Assembly (NCBI GenBank): GCA_036011305.1
Contig: DASCNA010000224.1
Coordinates: 1-60,647 of the forward strand
Direction: 5' to 3'
Length of the DNA stretch: 60,647 nt
Source of the DNA: DASCNA01 sp036011305
GTDB lineage: Bacteria; Verrucomicrobiota; Lentisphaeria; Victivallales; GWF2-38-69
Each line of letters begins with the position of its first letter. Within the stretch, counting starts at the first letter, position 1. Of the stretch, positions 1 to 7,881 are shown piece after piece. The notes below the pieces were generated by a model, which worked only from the letters and a program-made list of their open reading frames with translations, had not been told where the DNA came from and ran no database searches. The position numbers were made by a program, and so were the translations under genes.

Positions 1-703
1 CTCTAATGATTTTAAAATATTCTTTCGGTGGATTTGCACCTGGAACAGCTGAACCTATTACAGGTTCAGCAATGAATGCAGATATATTTTCAGGGCCTGT
101 CTGAGTTATTTGGTTTTCAAGTTCATAAGCACATTCGAAACTGCATTTATCAGGATAGGTTTTGTATGGACATCTGTAGCAGTATGCCTGATTGATTTTA
201 GGAAAATTGATTAAAATTGGATCATATATTTTACGCCTGCCGGTAATTCCTGTCATGGACAACGACCCCATTGTATTTCCATGAAAACTTTTCCATCTGG
301 AAATAATCTTCCATTTTGAAGTATTTATATCTCTTTCTACAAAGTATTGTCTGGCAAGTTTAATTGCAGATTCGGTAGCTTCACTGCCGCCAGAGACAAG
401 ATATGAATGATTTACATCTCCGGGAGTTAAATCAGCTACTTCTTTGCAACAATTTTCAATAGCATTTGTAGTAAAACGGGAAAGATGAGAAAATGCAACT
501 GTTTTTATCTGTGTTGCAGCCACTTCAGCAACTTCTTCATTACCATGTCCAATATTGGCTACAGATGAGCCGGAGCATCCATCAATGTATTCCTTCCCAT
601 TTTCATCATAAAGGTAAATTCCTTTGCCGTGTGTTATTTTTGGATAATACCAGTTTTGATTTCTGTAGAATACATTGTTTTTCGGTGCTTTGTCCATGCT
701 CAT
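1..703 (-). CDS. Class III (PLP-dependent) aminotransferase, C-terminus cut by window edge
   Basis: Reading the minus strand from the ATG at 703 gives 234 residues before the left edge. The protein begins MSMDKAPKNNVFYRNQNWYY. It carries the class III aminotransferase pattern: GCSGSSVANIGHG near residue 43, SGGSEATESA (pyridoxal-phosphate phosphate loop) near residue 95, FHGNTMG near residue 130, and AEPVIGS close to the cut end. The PLP-binding lysine lies beyond the edge and cannot be checked. The start is supported by an AGGGAGAA ribosome site 7 bases upstream. Family members transfer amino groups from omega-amino acids, diamines or beta-alanine to pyruvate or 2-oxoglutarate; the substrate cannot be told here. 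The XRE-PAS regulator behind it on the same strand may control it. Confidence 0.9.
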   Translation of the reverse strand, partial: MSMDKAPKNNVFYRNQNWYYPKITHGKGIYLYDENGKEYIDGCSGSSVANIGHGNEEVAEVAATQIKTVAFSHLSRFTTNAIENCCKEVADLTPGDVNHSYLVSGGSEATESAIKLARQYFVERDINTSKWKIISRWKSFHGNTMGSLSMTGITGRRKIYDPILINFPKINQAYCYRCPYKTYPDKCSFECAYELENQITQTGPENISAFIAEPVIGSAVPGANPPKEYFKIIR

Positions 704-892
704 TTTAAAGTTCTCCCTTAGACCTTTGAATAATTTTCTCTATTTCGGTTAACTCTGAAAAGTCATATCAGTACTTTAAATTAATTGCTAACATTATAAA
801 TCTATAAGATAAAAAAAAACAAAATTATTATATCGTAATTCACGCATATTTTTCCAAATATTCATCCAGTATGGAGTTTTATACTTGAGTAT

Positions 893-1618
893 TTACACAT
901 TTGAATCTTTTTCTTTTCTTTTTTTCTCTGTGATGTCAACAAAGGAGGCAACAAGACCCGCAATTTTATTTTCATTATCATAGATAGGATGTTTGGAAAT
1001 AATTCCCCATTTTCTGCGTCTGCTACCAGGAATTACGCCCTCTCGATTTAAAACAGGTTGACCTGATGTGATAACGTTACTGTCTTCTTTAGAATTTCTT
1101 TCGGCTTCTGATAACGTAATAAGATCCTCATCTTTTTTTCCTGCAACACAGAATTCTGAATTAAGTTTGAGGGTATCAATAAATGCGTTATTAGCTGTAA
1201 TATAATTAAGATTTAAATCTTTAATATAAAAAATAATATCAGTTGAAGACAGTAGTGCCTTAGTAATGATATTTGTATGAACCATTTCTTTGTTAAGGTC
1301 AGTTATGGATTTCGTAAAATAATCAAACTTCTGCTGTTGTTTCAGCATATTTGAATCACCGAATGAATTGAGCGATGATGCCAGTGTATTTAATGTCTGA
1401 TTCGATTTTGGCCGTGCTGCATCAAGATCAGATATTTTATTGACAGGTACTTCCAGTACATCTGCTAATTTTCTGACTTTATCCTCATTAGGTGTAAGAA
1501 GTCCTTTTATCCATTTCCAGAGTGTAGTTCTGCAAACACCAAGAAGCTTACTGAGACCATTAATCGATAATCCTTTATCTTCCCTTAAATCCTGAATTTT
1601 ATCTAAGTCAAGTTTCAT
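893..1618 (-). CDS. XRE-family transcriptional regulator with PAS sensor domain
   Basis: 241 residues. Residues 1-66 form a Cro/C1-type helix-turn-helix (LSINGLSKLLGVCRTTLWKW, then PNEDKVRKLADVLEVPVNKI). A linker follows, then a PAS domain from about residue 118 to 235 (IIFYIKDLNLNYITANNAF, then the typical ending VASFVDITEKKRK). PAS domains of this kind sense small ligands or redox state, so this is probably a one-component signal-responsive regulator. The start is supported by GGGAG 8 bases upstream. It lies 189 bases upstream of, and on the same strand as, the aminotransferase gene, which is the best candidate target. No operator was identified. Confidence 0.85.
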   Translation of the reverse strand: MKLDLDKIQDLREDKGLSINGLSKLLGVCRTTLWKWIKGLLTPNEDKVRKLADVLEVPVNKISDLDAARPKSNQTLNTLASSLNSFGDSNMLKQQQKFDYFTKSITDLNKEMVHTNIITKALLSSTDIIFYIKDLNLNYITANNAFIDTLKLNSEFCVAGKKDEDLITLSEAERNSKEDSNVITSGQPVLNREGVIPGSRRRKWGIISKHPIYDNENKIAGLVASFVDITEKKRKEKDSNV

Positions 1619-1853
1619 TTTATTATCTCCCTATCCTGTTGATTAATATAATTTAATGTAAACCTTGAATTATTTTTTGCCAGTTTGTTTCCTATACAAG
1701 TGCAGGCGGCAACAATTATGTTCATCATTGGCAACATTCTAGTAAATCTTATCCTAATACAGAAGAAAAATTTTGTAAGCCACTCTTTTTTGATGGAAAC
1801 TAATAGCAGAAGCAAGAGATAAAACATTAATTCAAAAAATGAAAGGGAATAAA

Positions 1854-2084
1854 ATGAAGAAAGCAAAATTTAAAAACAGAACAGGTTTTGAAGGATTAAA
1901 TGAAATTCACAAATCTGCATATGACAGAGTTCTTGGAGGTGTTTGCGGAGGGTTGGGAGAGTGCACTCCGATTCCAAATTGGGTATGGAGAGTGATTTTT
2001 GTATTGTCGACAATTTTTGGAGGACTTGGAATTTTAGTGTATCTGGTTTTATGGATTTTTATGCCCAGTCCACAAATTAGTTAA
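1854..2084 (+). CDS. Small PspC-domain membrane protein (copy 1)
   Basis: 76 residues from the ATG at 1854. An upstream in-frame ATG at 1839 is less likely because GAAAGGGA (1841-1848) sits at ribosome-site distance from 1854. The protein is one PspC domain: SAYDRVLGGVCGGLGE, then a hydrophobic segment VIFVLSTIFGGLGILVYLVLWIFMP at the C-terminus. PspC proteins are inner-membrane envelope-stress proteins, and the isolated mini-domain is common near GIN/DUF2807 proteins. It is closely similar along its whole length to the PspC protein at 4121-4345, so the two are a duplicated pair enclosing two secreted proteins. Function beyond membrane association is inferred. Confidence 0.9.
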   Translation: MKKAKFKNRTGFEGLNEIHKSAYDRVLGGVCGGLGECTPIPNWVWRVIFVLSTIFGGLGILVYLVLWIFMPSPQIS

Positions 2085-2216
2085 ATACACGGTGGAAAAG
2101 AAATTCGTATTTGATTTAGATATAAAGCGTTGAGTTATAAATGTTAAAAAGAAATAAACTTAAGGATATAAAATGGAAAAATATTATAAAAATTTAATTA
2201 TTTTTAATAAATATGT

Positions 2217-2244
2217 TTGACAATATATTTAATAGGTGTATTAT
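2217..2244 (+). promoter_or_regulatory. Sigma-70-type promoter for the secreted repeat-protein genes
   Basis: TTGACA (2217-2222), 16 bases, TATTAT (2239-2244): near-consensus housekeeping promoter hexamers. It lies about 80 bases upstream of the ATG at 2323. It would give the genes from 2323 onward their own start of transcription, separate from the pspC gene before them. Confidence 0.7.
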
Positions 2245-2322
2245 CATGCTAGTACACTAATATAATAAGTTAATTTAAATAAAATTTTAGAAGGAAATCC
2301 AAAATAAAAGGGAGAAGGAAAA

Positions 2323-2799
2323 ATGAAAAAGATCGTATTAGCATTGTTGGCAGTAACATTATTAGGATGTTTTATCACAAGTGCAGCTGAAGTAAAATCT
2401 GTAAACAAAGAATCAATTACAGTGCAGTATACTAATAAATCTCTAAGCGAAATCACATCAGGTATAAAAAATAATAAAAATATTGAACCTTTGAATATCA
2501 AAATTACTTCAACTTATACAGAATTGGTAAAAAATGTAAAATCCGATCCTGCTGCTTTGAATAAGATTATAAAAAATATTAATAATAACAAAAGTAGTGA
2601 TCCTATAGATTTTCAGACAACAGCTCTTTATATGAAACTGATAAACTCTGTAAAACCAACTACTGTTGCTGTTCAGGACAATGATTCTGCTATTAAAAAT
2701 ATTACATCGAGCTTAAATAATAATAATAATAGCCTTAAGCCATTGAATGATAATATTACAGCTCTATACACAAAACTGATAAATGCAGTGCCGGCGTAA
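2323..2799 (+). CDS. Secreted or lipid-anchored protein with three internal repeats
   Basis: 158 residues with a clear export signal: MKKIVLALLAVTLLGCFITSA. LLGC at 13-16 is a possible lipobox, otherwise signal peptidase I would cut after ITSAA. The mature part contains three degenerate repeats at about residues 41-73, 79-111 and 123-157, each an Asn-rich stretch (IKNNKN, INNNKS, LNNNNN) followed by a conserved helix-like motif YTELVKNV, YMKLINSV and YTKLINAV. I do not recognise a named family. The strong ribosome site GGGAGAAGGA and the promoter at 2217 suggest good expression. It lies 53 bases before the GIN-domain gene and probably shares its transcript, so an envelope role is likely. Confidence 0.75.
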   Translation: MKKIVLALLAVTLLGCFITSAAEVKSVNKESITVQYTNKSLSEITSGIKNNKNIEPLNIKITSTYTELVKNVKSDPAALNKIIKNINNNKSSDPIDFQTTALYMKLINSVKPTTVAVQDNDSAIKNITSSLNNNNNSLKPLNDNITALYTKLINAVPA

Positions 2800-2852
2800 A
2801 TAAATAGATAAAATTACTTTACAGTCGTAAAACAAAGAGGGAAGTAAGATAA

Positions 2853-4070
2853 ATGAAAAAGATAGCTACACTAATTCTGGGGATAACTGCAATTGCTTTC
2901 CTAATTACAGGAACACCTCTAAATGCTGAAACAGTTAGAATAACCAGACCTGTTGAAGGCATTACTAATATTACATTGGCAACTTATGGAAACTTAGTAA
3001 TAACACAGGGCAATAAAAACGAACTTACTATTAAAACTTCCAAGAAAGAAGAAAAAAATCTCGTTTGTAAAAAAGAAGGTGATACCTTAATTCTCAGGAC
3101 AAAAAATACACATTGGATCTTTTTTGGACTTTTGGGTAATTCCAGTGATGTTACTTATTATTTAACATTAAAAAACATAGATAGTATAATCAATAAAGGT
3201 ACAGGTAATATAACAACTGAAAGCAACATAAATTCGAAAAATCTGAAATTAAAAGTTCTTGGAGATGGTAATATAGATTTGGCAAATATATGTGCTTCAA
3301 ATATTGATTTGGTTAACTCGGGAACAGGTACTTTTAAAGCTGATTCAGTAATAGTTAACAACAAGGCGAATATAAAACTTTCAGGCGATGGAAACATTGA
3401 TTTACAAAAAACTAACGCATCAAAAATGGATTTAGTAAATTCAGGAACAGGTACTTTTAATGCTGCATCTTTGAAGGTTGACAGGAAAACAAACATTGAA
3501 CTTTCTGGTGATGGAAATATTAATTTACACAATATTAATGCATTAAATATTAGTAACATAATCAATAAGGGAACAGGTACAATAACAGCTAAAGGAAGTA
3601 TAAATTCTGAAAATTTAAAATTACATCTTGATGGAGATGGCAATATTAATTTACCAAATCTTAGTGTTCAGAATATCGATTTAGTAAACTCAGGAACTGG
3701 TAATTTTAATGCTGAATATGTGAAAGTTGATAACAAGGCAAACTTAAAAATTTTAGGTGATGGAGATATTCATATAGATAATTTAGACTCAAATTCATTA
3801 AAAAATGAAATAGTTGGCAGTGGTTCAATTAAAATATCCGGTGGTTCAGGTAAAACTCAAAATACATCTGTTAAAGCTTCTGGGAATTATACTGCACCAA
3901 ACTTTAAAACAGAAAGAGCAGATATCGATCTAACTGGAAGTGGTGATATCACTGTAAATGTAGCTAAATCAATATCAATATCAGCAGCAGGCAGCGGTGA
4001 CTTGAAAGTTATAGGTAAACCAACTGTAAAGTCAATTACGTCATCAGGTTCAGGAAGTGTTAAATTTTAA
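2853..4070 (+). CDS. Secreted GIN-domain (DUF2807) beta-repeat protein
   Basis: 405 residues with a signal peptide cleaved near residue 25 (GTPLNA, then ETVRI). The N-terminal part (about 30-110) matches the head GIN (DUF2807) domain; such domains form right-handed beta-solenoid-like stacks. From about residue 113 to 305 there are five tandem units with a 41-42 residue period, marked by NKGTGN, NSGTGT, NSGTGT, NKGTGT and NSGTGN at about 114, 155, 196, 238 and 279, each paired with LGDG or SGDG turns. The C-terminus ends in Gly/Ser-rich repeats (GSGDI, GSGDL, GSGSV). The PspC neighbour fits the frequent PspC-GIN association. A surface or periplasmic scaffold role is inferred. Confidence 0.85.
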   Translation: MKKIATLILGITAIAFLITGTPLNAETVRITRPVEGITNITLATYGNLVITQGNKNELTIKTSKKEEKNLVCKKEGDTLILRTKNTHWIFFGLLGNSSDVTYYLTLKNIDSIINKGTGNITTESNINSKNLKLKVLGDGNIDLANICASNIDLVNSGTGTFKADSVIVNNKANIKLSGDGNIDLQKTNASKMDLVNSGTGTFNAASLKVDRKTNIELSGDGNINLHNINALNISNIINKGTGTITAKGSINSENLKLHLDGDGNINLPNLSVQNIDLVNSGTGNFNAEYVKVDNKANLKILGDGDIHIDNLDSNSLKNEIVGSGSIKISGGSGKTQNTSVKASGNYTAPNFKTERADIDLTGSGDITVNVAKSISISAAGSGDLKVIGKPTVKSITSSGSGSVKF

Positions 4071-4120
4071 ATTTAAGATAAATATGACAAAAATTAAATA
4101 TAATTGGAGAAGATAAAAAA

Positions 4121-4345
4121 ATGAATTCAGAATTTAATAATGATACCGGTTTCGAAGGATTAAAAAGAATCAGAAAGTCAGCATATGATAGAATGTTGGG
4201 AGGCGTTTGCGGAGGACTTGGAGAATCTACTCCAATCCCTGCATGGATATGGAGAGTTATCTTTCTACTGTCAATAATCTTTGGGGGACTTGGAGCTTTC
4301 GTATATATTATTTTATGGATATTCATGCCGGGTCCACAAAGATAA
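4121..4345 (+). CDS. Small PspC-domain membrane protein (copy 2)
   Basis: 74 residues with ribosome site TTGGAGAAGAT upstream. It is a single PspC domain (SAYDRMLGGVCGGLGE, then VIFLLSIIFGGLGAFVYIILW) and a paralogue of the protein at 1854-2084: both share TGFEGL, SAYDR, GGVCGGLGE, TPIP and WRVIF in order. It follows the GIN-domain gene by 50 bases and precedes a small membrane-protein gene by 91 bases, all on the same strand. This makes a PspC/repeat/GIN/PspC/membrane array. Its function is probably inner-membrane stabilisation or signalling under envelope stress, by family. Confidence 0.9.
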   Translation: MNSEFNNDTGFEGLKRIRKSAYDRMLGGVCGGLGESTPIPAWIWRVIFLLSIIFGGLGAFVYIILWIFMPGPQR

Positions 4346-4436
4346 TTCAGTAAAAGTATTGAAAATATAAATAAAGATATATTTTCGGGAAAAATTATCC
4401 GGTTATTAAAAATCCATAAATTGAAGGACGTATAAA

Positions 4437-4646
4437 ATGAAAATATTATTAATAATGATTCTTTTGGTACTAGTGTTGGTACTCTGCTGGCCGTTAGCGA
4501 TACTCATATTACTCATGTGGCCTATCCTTTGGCTGCTGTCCATACCTTTTCGTATTGTGGGAGTTGTAATGGAGGCGTTACTGGCTCTTCTTAAAAGGAT
4601 ACTTTTTCTTCCGGCTCGACTCTTAGGACACGGAGAAAAAGCATAA
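4437..4646 (+). CDS. Small hydrophobic membrane protein
   Basis: 69 residues, almost entirely hydrophobic: the first 40 residues contain one or two membrane helices (ILLIMILLVLVLVLCWPLAI and LWLLSIPFRIVGVVMEAL), then a basic amphipathic tail (LLKRILFLPARLLGHGEKA). The ribosome site is AAGGA 10 bases before the ATG. Its compact arrangement after pspC suggests it is the last gene of the envelope block and may be a partner of the PspC proteins. No named function. Confidence 0.75.
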   Translation: MKILLIMILLVLVLVLCWPLAILILLMWPILWLLSIPFRIVGVVMEALLALLKRILFLPARLLGHGEKA

Positions 4647-4649
4647 TCG

Positions 4650-4670
4650 ATTGCTGTACATAGCAGCAAT
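4650..4670 (+). terminator. Hairpin after the envelope block, weak terminator
   Basis: ATTGCTG (4650-4656) and CAGCAAT (4664-4670) form a 7-bp stem with a 7-base loop, four bases after the stop codon of the small membrane-protein gene. Only a short TTGTT tract follows, so termination may be inefficient. The next gene is on the opposite strand, where a terminator is expected. Confidence 0.45.
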
Positions 4671-4759
4671 TTGTTCTGGGTTTCGATCAAATGATATAGA
4701 ATGGAAAAAAATAAGTGAATAGTTAAAGATAAAATATGTGGGTTGATATTATTACATAT

Positions 4760-5212
4760 TTATCTAGGGTAAAAAGCTTTATGCATATCTAGAGCAAAAA
4801 TTGTAAAGAATAGGAAAAAAATGCAACCGCAATAATCAAGACAATTCATACTTACCATTGTAATAAAAGAAAAATGATGATTAGGAACATATAATATAGC
4901 ATAAAGTAGAACCACAGGCAGAGCAATTAAAAATAGTCGTTTTGCATTTTCATTGTTCATCTTATAACTTTTTATAATTCCAATAAAAGTAAAATAAAGT
5001 AAAGCTAATAAACACAGCCACTGAATATTTACAATTATAGAGCTAATATTATAAAAATAATCATCAGAAGAAGCTACTTTAAACTTAATAATTCCCAAAT
5101 TTGATAAGATTTCAATACAAATGAAATAAATATAGCTTAGCAAATTAATACAAGAAAAGAAGAAAAAACATTTTCTAATTTTACCATTAAATATTAAAGG
5201 TCTTGTGCTCAT
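4760..5212 (-). CDS. Hypothetical four-helix membrane protein
   Basis: 150 residues with about four hydrophobic segments (near residues 15-40, 55-80, 93-110 and 122-145) separated by short polar loops. A charged loop (KSYKMNNENAKRLF) lies in the middle. No family is recognised. There is no convincing Shine-Dalgarno site before the ATG, so the reading frame is less certain than its neighbours, but codon use is like that of nearby genes and it fills a gap between convergent and divergent neighbours. Confidence 0.5.
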   Translation of the reverse strand: MSTRPLIFNGKIRKCFFFFSCINLLSYIYFICIEILSNLGIIKFKVASSDDYFYNISSIIVNIQWLCLLALLYFTFIGIIKSYKMNNENAKRLFLIALPVVLLYAILYVPNHHFSFITMVSMNCLDYCGCIFFLFFTIFALDMHKAFYPR

Positions 5213-5471
5213 TAGAATCTTTTATCTATAATGTTTAAAATCCAGAACTTATGCATCAGTATATATTCTAGTAATTATAGAATATTGAGCTTATATAGTC
5301 AATGATGATATCATGGAGATAATAAGCTCCGCTTAGTAAAATAAAGAGCTATACAGGTAATGTATAATTCATTTTTGATTTCATTGACAATTTGAAGATT
5401 GTAAGTTCATATACTAAGTTTAATATCTATTTCTGAATAATTCCTATAATAGATTAATTAGAGTTTATACA

Positions 5472-6569
5472 ATGAATAATCATAGTGTCAGAAATCAAAT
5501 AATGATTGTTGGCGGATATGGAGATGTAGGACGTACTATTTCTATTGAACTTGGCAATAAATTTCCTGGAAATGTTATAGTTGCAGGTCGAAATTATGCA
5601 AAAGCAGACGAGTTATCAGCATATACTGGAAGAAATGTGTTACCAAGAAGAATAGATATTTCTTCAGATTCAGAATATGATAACGTTTTAGAAAATGTTT
5701 CACTTGTCGTTGTTTGTATTGATCAGAAAGATACTAAATTTATAGAAGCATGTATAAAAAGAAGAATTAATTATATTGATATAACTGCAAACTATGAATT
5801 TTCCCTAAAAGTAGAAAAGCTCAATGATTTAGCAAGAGAATATAATACTACAATTCTTATTAGTGTCGGTTTAGCACCGGGATTAACAAACCTTCTTGCA
5901 AGTTACGGAAAATCCAAACTGGATGAAATGTCTCAGTTGAATCTTTATATTTTAGGTGGACTTGGTGAGCCTCATGGAAGTGCAACTGTAAATTGGTTTA
6001 TTAGTAAATTTAGCGACAAATTCTACGTTTATGAAAATGGGATTAGAAAATTAGTCAAAGCATTTGATAAAGGCAGAAAGAGTTTGTTTCCTGAAAGTAT
6101 AGGATTGAGGAAAGCCTATCGATTTGATTTTTCAGATCATCAGATTTTAGGAAAGAATCTAAAGCTTGATTATTCATCAATGTGGGTATGTTTTGAACCA
6201 TCATTCATGTCGCATTTGTTGTATATACTTAGGAAACTGGGGCTATTTGAACTTCTTCGTTTTTCCTTTTTTAAAAGGTTACTTTTTCTGTGTTTAAAAA
6301 TAAAGATAGGATCTTCAAATTTATTTATTATTAAAGCTGATTGCAAGGGGAAGAAAGATAATGTATCAAAGATTTTCTCTTATTCAGTAAGCGGATCCAA
6401 AGAACACATGGCTACCGGATTATTTGCTGCAGATGTTGCAGAACTTATGTATACATCAGAGTATTCATTCGGTGTTTATCATATAGAACAGTTAGTAGAA
6501 TCACCTATTGATTTTATAGAAAAATTTACAAAACAACATGGTTACAGGTTTTACCATAATGAAAATTAA
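5472..6569 (+). CDS. Saccharopine-dehydrogenase-like NAD(P)-binding protein
   Basis: 365 residues. The N-terminus is a Rossmann domain with the motif IMIVGGYGDVGRTI (residues 10-23), then VIVAGRNYAKADEL and a run typical of the saccharopine dehydrogenase/reductase family (YIDITANYEFSLKVEKL, and VGLAPGLTNLLA near residue 140). The C-terminal half is divergent and ends with an SGSKEHMATG segment. Such enzymes reduce or oxidise amino-acid-derived or lipid-derived substrates with NAD(P)H; the true substrate is unknown. Two ferredoxin-domain genes follow on the same strand within about 100 bases of each other, so a shared redox pathway is likely. A loose TTGACA element lies at 5384. There is no obvious ribosome site. 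Confidence 0.75.
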   Translation: MNNHSVRNQIMIVGGYGDVGRTISIELGNKFPGNVIVAGRNYAKADELSAYTGRNVLPRRIDISSDSEYDNVLENVSLVVVCIDQKDTKFIEACIKRRINYIDITANYEFSLKVEKLNDLAREYNTTILISVGLAPGLTNLLASYGKSKLDEMSQLNLYILGGLGEPHGSATVNWFISKFSDKFYVYENGIRKLVKAFDKGRKSLFPESIGLRKAYRFDFSDHQILGKNLKLDYSSMWVCFEPSFMSHLLYILRKLGLFELLRFSFFKRLLFLCLKIKIGSSNLFIIKADCKGKKDNVSKIFSYSVSGSKEHMATGLFAADVAELMYTSEYSFGVYHIEQLVESPIDFIEKFTKQHGYRFYHNEN

Positions 6570-6667
6570 AAAGACGATGAATGGTAAAATCAATTTAATA
6601 GGTAAATTGATTCAGTCAGACTTAAATTACTAGATTGTAACAAAATTAAGAAGGAAATATTGATGTT

Positions 6668-7771
6668 ATGGCTACTACAACGTCAAAAGTTGTTATAAGA
6701 AATGTTGAGGATAATATTTCTGAACAGATAAAATTGATTATGGATCAATTCGCTCCTGAAAATTTCGATGGAAAGAAAGTGTTAATAAAACCAAATATCC
6801 TTGGACCTTCAAAACCTGATTTAGCACATACAACTGATCCCAGAATTGTAAATGCAGTGGTTAAGGAATGTCAATCACGAAATGCAGAAGTTTTTGTTGG
6901 AGATAACCCAGGAGGTATGGTTAAAAATAGTACAGAAGTTGCAAAAATAACAGGAATATATGATGCATCTGAAGGATGTTATATTCCATTTTCTACTCAG
7001 GTTGTAAAAAAAACAGGTAATCATACAAATATAAATTTCTACATATCCAAACTGATTTTTGAAGTTGATTATATTATAAATCTGCCTAAGATGAAATCAC
7101 ATGTCTCAGCTTTGAATAGTGGGGCTATAAAAAATACCTTTGGATATATACCTGGGATAGAGAAATCTAGAATGCATATTAAAGTTGATAATAATGAACA
7201 GTTCGGGAATTTAATCTGTGATATATTTGAAACTAGACCTCCTGATTTAAATATAATGGATGCCATCAATATCTTAGAATATAATGGTCCTTCATTTGGC
7301 GGGGAAGTGAGATATTTGGGAAAACTGTTAGCTTCTAATGATGCTTTAGCTTTAGATAGTGTCATGACAAGAATGATGGGGTTGGAAGTGAATGAACCTT
7401 GTATTATTTATGCTGCCTGTAAAAGGGAATTGGGAAATTTTGAAAAGAACACTATATATATTGATGGTGATTTTGAAGTAATACAAAACTATAAACTTCC
7501 ATCAACTTATAAGAGACTTGAAAAGGATAAAAATAAAATATGTTCAAGTTTATATCCTATGTTTACAAACAGATTTAACATAAAACCTTTGTATGAAAAA
7601 AGTAAGTGTGTTATGTGTGGAGAATGTATAACAAATTGTCCTGCAAAATCTTTATCTTTGGAACCTGAATTTAAAATTGATAACAATTGTATTTCATGTT
7701 TCTGCTGTGTTGAGCTTTGTCATTATGGAGCTTTGTATGTTCCTGATTGTGAAACAACACGTAATTACTAG
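6668..7771 (+). CDS. DUF362-domain protein with C-terminal 2[4Fe-4S] ferredoxin
   Basis: 367 residues. Residues about 1-280 match DUF362: KVLIKPNILGP, TDPRIVNAVV, VGDNPGG, INLPKMKSHVSALNSGAIKN and DAINILEYNGPSFGGEVR are the conserved blocks. The C-terminal 60 residues hold two cluster motifs, CVMCGECITNCP and CISCFCCVELCH; the second has His where Pro is usual after the last Cys. DUF362-ferredoxin proteins are redox proteins of unresolved function in anaerobes. It sits between the saccharopine-dehydrogenase-like gene and the ferredoxin-nitroreductase gene, which suggests electron transfer between partners of one pathway. Confidence 0.85.
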   Translation: MATTTSKVVIRNVEDNISEQIKLIMDQFAPENFDGKKVLIKPNILGPSKPDLAHTTDPRIVNAVVKECQSRNAEVFVGDNPGGMVKNSTEVAKITGIYDASEGCYIPFSTQVVKKTGNHTNINFYISKLIFEVDYIINLPKMKSHVSALNSGAIKNTFGYIPGIEKSRMHIKVDNNEQFGNLICDIFETRPPDLNIMDAINILEYNGPSFGGEVRYLGKLLASNDALALDSVMTRMMGLEVNEPCIIYAACKRELGNFEKNTIYIDGDFEVIQNYKLPSTYKRLEKDKNKICSSLYPMFTNRFNIKPLYEKSKCVMCGECITNCPAKSLSLEPEFKIDNNCISCFCCVELCHYGALYVPDCETTRNY

Positions 7772-7881
7772 TTTTGTGAAAGTGAACCGTCGATTTATAG
7801 TGAGTATAAAAATATAAAATATAAGTATCGTTAAATTTGAAGTATGACAGTTGAGCCTAGACTCAAATTGGAGGATAGATT

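Noticed and set aside
1615..1866. 83-codon minus-strand ORF before the XRE-PAS gene
   Set aside because: Low-complexity hydrophobic translation of AT-rich DNA, no ribosome site, and it occupies the promoter area of the regulator and the start of the pspC gene.
3158..3643. 161-codon minus-strand ORF inside the GIN gene
   Set aside because: It is the antisense of the 41-42 residue repeats, which explains its own periodic look; the plus-strand gene has signal peptide, ribosome site and recognisable domain.
4406..4690. 94-codon minus-strand ORF opposite the small membrane protein
   Set aside because: It is antisense to a plus-strand gene with a proper ribosome site and membrane topology, and it runs through the hairpin at 4650.
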